Below, piece after piece: positions 6,835 to 7,865 of a stretch of 7,865 nt of DNA. The stretch's first letter is position 1; each line of letters opens with the position of its first letter. Under the pieces are notes generated by a model, which was given only the letters and a program-made list of their open reading frames with translations, was not told the DNA's origin and did not search any database. The position numbers were made by a program, and so were the translations under genes. Origin of the DNA: Dehalococcoidia bacterium (GTDB taxonomy: Bacteria; Chloroflexota; Dehalococcoidia; UBA3495; JAAXIE01); the NCBI GenBank assembly GCA_012270525.1, contig JAAXIE010000229.1, positions 1 through 7,865 on the forward strand, written 5' to 3'.

Positions 6835-7671
6835 ATGCCCGTTACCATCGTTACCGACAGTTCGTGTGACATACCCCAGGAGTTGCTGCAGCAAGCCGAC
6901 ATCCGCGTCGTTCCTTGCAGCGTCAGCTTTGGCGACCAAGCCTACAGGGACGGCGTCGACATCGACCGCGAACAGTTCTACGCAAGGCTCACTGGTGGCA
7001 CCCTCTTTCCCACCACGTCTCAGCCCGCGGTATCGGAGTTCCAGGAAGTCTTCGCAGCCCTCCGCAACGAAGATCACGAAGTGGTCGCCGTGCTCCTCTC
7101 CGCCAAGTTGAGTGCCACGGTCAACTCGGCTACCCAAGCCAGGAACGCCCTGGACGAGAACGGCCCCATCGACATCGTCGACTCCCAGCAGACCTCCATG
7201 GGACTGGGCTTCATGGCCCTCGAAGCAGCCAACCTCGCCGCTCAAGGGGCCTCAAGACAGGACATCGTATCCAGAGTCCTCGATCTCAGGGGCCGAACCC
7301 ACACCTACGCCATGCTGGATACCGCCGAATACCTGCGCCGTGGTGGAAGGGCAGGTCGTGCCCAGAGCCTGCTGGTCTCCGCCTTGCAGGTCAAGCCCAT
7401 CCTCACCATCAGCGAAGGCGAAGCAGCTCCGGTGGCACGCCCTCGTACCCGGCGCAAGGGTTTGGACGAAGTCGTATCCCGCGTTCAGTCCCTCGCCCCC
7501 TTGCAGCAAGCCGCTGTCATGTACACCACCGACCCTGAAGACGCCGAGGCCATCGGACACCGCATATCCTCCGACACCGGAGTCGAGGTCGTCCGCGCCC
7601 GGTTCAGCCCGGTCCTTGGCTCCCACCTGGGACCGAGAGCCCTTGGTGCCGTCGTGATCTCAGCCCAATAG
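6835..7671 (+). CDS. DegV family protein, FakB-type fatty-acid-binding subunit
   Basis: A 278-residue DegV-fold protein. Family members bind one fatty acid in a buried channel and present its carboxylate to the FakA kinase. Motifs: I-V-T-D-S-S-C-D (5-12), T-T-S-Q-P (60-64), L-L-S-A-K-L-S-A-T (87-95), V-D-S-Q-Q-T-S-M-G-L-G (115-125), E-Y-L-R-R-G-G-R-A-G-R-A (165-176), L-Q-V-K-P-I-L (184-190) and the C-terminal G-S-H-L-G-P-R-A-L-G (262-271). Most relatives have G-P-G in the last motif; here it is G-P-R. Length is typical (about 280). GGAG at 6822-6825, overlapping the end of fakA, lies 9 bases before the ATG, which supports this start and co-translation. Adjacency to fakA makes a FakA-FakB pair very likely. 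Which fatty acid it prefers cannot be told from sequence. Confidence 0.92.
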   Translation: MPVTIVTDSSCDIPQELLQQADIRVVPCSVSFGDQAYRDGVDIDREQFYARLTGGTLFPTTSQPAVSEFQEVFAALRNEDHEVVAVLLSAKLSATVNSATQARNALDENGPIDIVDSQQTSMGLGFMALEAANLAAQGASRQDIVSRVLDLRGRTHTYAMLDTAEYLRRGGRAGRAQSLLVSALQVKPILTISEGEAAPVARPRTRRKGLDEVVSRVQSLAPLQQAAVMYTTDPEDAEAIGHRISSDTGVEVVRARFSPVLGSHLGPRALGAVVISAQ

Positions 7672-7689
7672 TCTGCAAATTGGCCCAGG

Positions 7690-7745
7690 CGTCTCCTTCC
7701 CCCCACCGGCCCTGAACTGCCACCCCCTGCTAGACCGTCACCAGC
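7690..7745 (+). other. C-rich, G-poor tract after degV, possible Rho-utilisation region
   Basis: In the stretch after degV roughly half of the bases are C and few are G, with runs such as CCTTCCCCCCACC. I see no hairpin followed by a T-run, so no intrinsic terminator. A C-over-G bubble of this kind is what Rho loads on, so the fakA-degV transcript might end here. Composition alone is weak evidence. Confidence 0.25.
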
Positions 7746-7768
7746 GATCAACTGCCAGTGATAAACTG
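7741..7768 (+). repeat. Tandem 14-bp direct repeat upstream of recG, possible operator pair
   Basis: CCAGCGATCAACTG at 7741-7754 is followed directly by CCAGTGATAAACTG at 7755-7768, matching at 12 of 14 positions. The second copy with the next base is also an inverted repeat, CCAGT-GATAA-ACTGG (7755-7769), and the first keeps the CAG...CTG ends. It ends 8 bases before the recG ATG and overlaps a possible -10 (TAAACT, 7762-7767), for which I find no matching -35. It could be a repressor site or a leader hairpin. Confidence 0.45.
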
Positions 7769-7776
7769 GTATCGAG

Positions 7777-7865
7777 ATGGCGACCGCCGGAGAACGCCAA
7801 ACTGCCTTCGACCTCCAGTCCTTCCGCAAGGTCTTGGAACTGGAACGCCTCAAGGGCTATTCCGA
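7777..7865 (+). CDS. recG: ATP-dependent DNA helicase RecG, N-terminal fragment (runs off the window)
   Basis: Twenty-nine codons and two bases are visible from ATG 7777. The residues F-R-K-V-L-E-L-E-R-L-K-G-Y-S resemble the N-terminal helical segment found in RecG proteins of Chloroflexota and some other phyla, which typically reads L-x-K-I-L-x-L-E-x-x-x-G-Y/F and is followed by an A-V-I-G-G-L-type stretch. RecG is a superfamily-2 helicase that remodels stalled forks and branched DNA. Position supports the call, because recG commonly follows the fakA region in Bacillus-type gene order. No strong Shine-Dalgarno precedes the ATG. The fragment is short and the helicase motifs lie outside the window, so the call rests on a brief match plus synteny. 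Confidence 0.6.
   Translation, partial: MATAGERQTAFDLQSFRKVLELERLKGYS

Noticed and set aside
6223..7245. 340-residue minus-strand open frame opposite fakA and degV
   Set aside because: Antisense shadow spanning two real genes, with no motif.

Overview
The window is a compact, GC-rich (by eye about 60% or a little more) bacterial chromosomal segment with strong C/G wobble preference, ATG and GTG starts, TAG and TGA stops and tiny intergenic gaps. I see no mobile elements, RNA genes or CRISPR arrays. The order rpe / rpmB (opposite strand) / fakA / degV / recG resembles a neighbourhood known from Gram-positive-type bacteria and from Chloroflexota. The UPF0182 tail, the four-cysteine ribosomal protein L28 and the RecG N-terminus are compatible with a Chloroflexota member, perhaps of the Dehalococcoidia/SAR202 kind. 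That placement is a judgement from family resemblance and is not proven by the window.

Layout. (1) Positions 2-406 are the C-terminal end of a UPF0182 membrane protein. Its stop overlaps the start of argD by 4 bases. (2) Positions 403-4199 hold argD, argG and argH, three enzymes of the late arginine pathway: acetylornithine aminotransferase, argininosuccinate synthase and argininosuccinate lyase. (3) rpe (ribulose-phosphate 3-epimerase) follows, again with a 4-base overlap, so 2-4885 looks like one left-to-right transcription unit. (4) rpmB (ribosomal protein L28) lies on the minus strand and converges on rpe with only 6 bases between the stops. (5) Between rpmB and fakA is a 101-base divergent control region with a good plus-strand sigma-70-type promoter and a weaker minus-strand candidate facing it. 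(6) fakA and degV (a FakB-type fatty-acid-binding protein) are 6 bases apart and form a likely two-gene unit for phosphorylating exogenous or recycled fatty acids. (7) A 105-base gap is C-rich at first and then carries a 14-bp tandem repeat; it precedes the first 29 codons of recG, which runs off the right edge.

Most of the window is ordinary core metabolism, and I found no convincing undescribed system. The points most worth checking are these: an ArgH that lacks the conserved N-terminal W-G-G-R-F box and has no visible ribosome binding site; the argG-argH junction, where one in-frame amber codon separates the two genes; the overlapping promoters between rpmB and fakA; and the tandem repeat just before recG.
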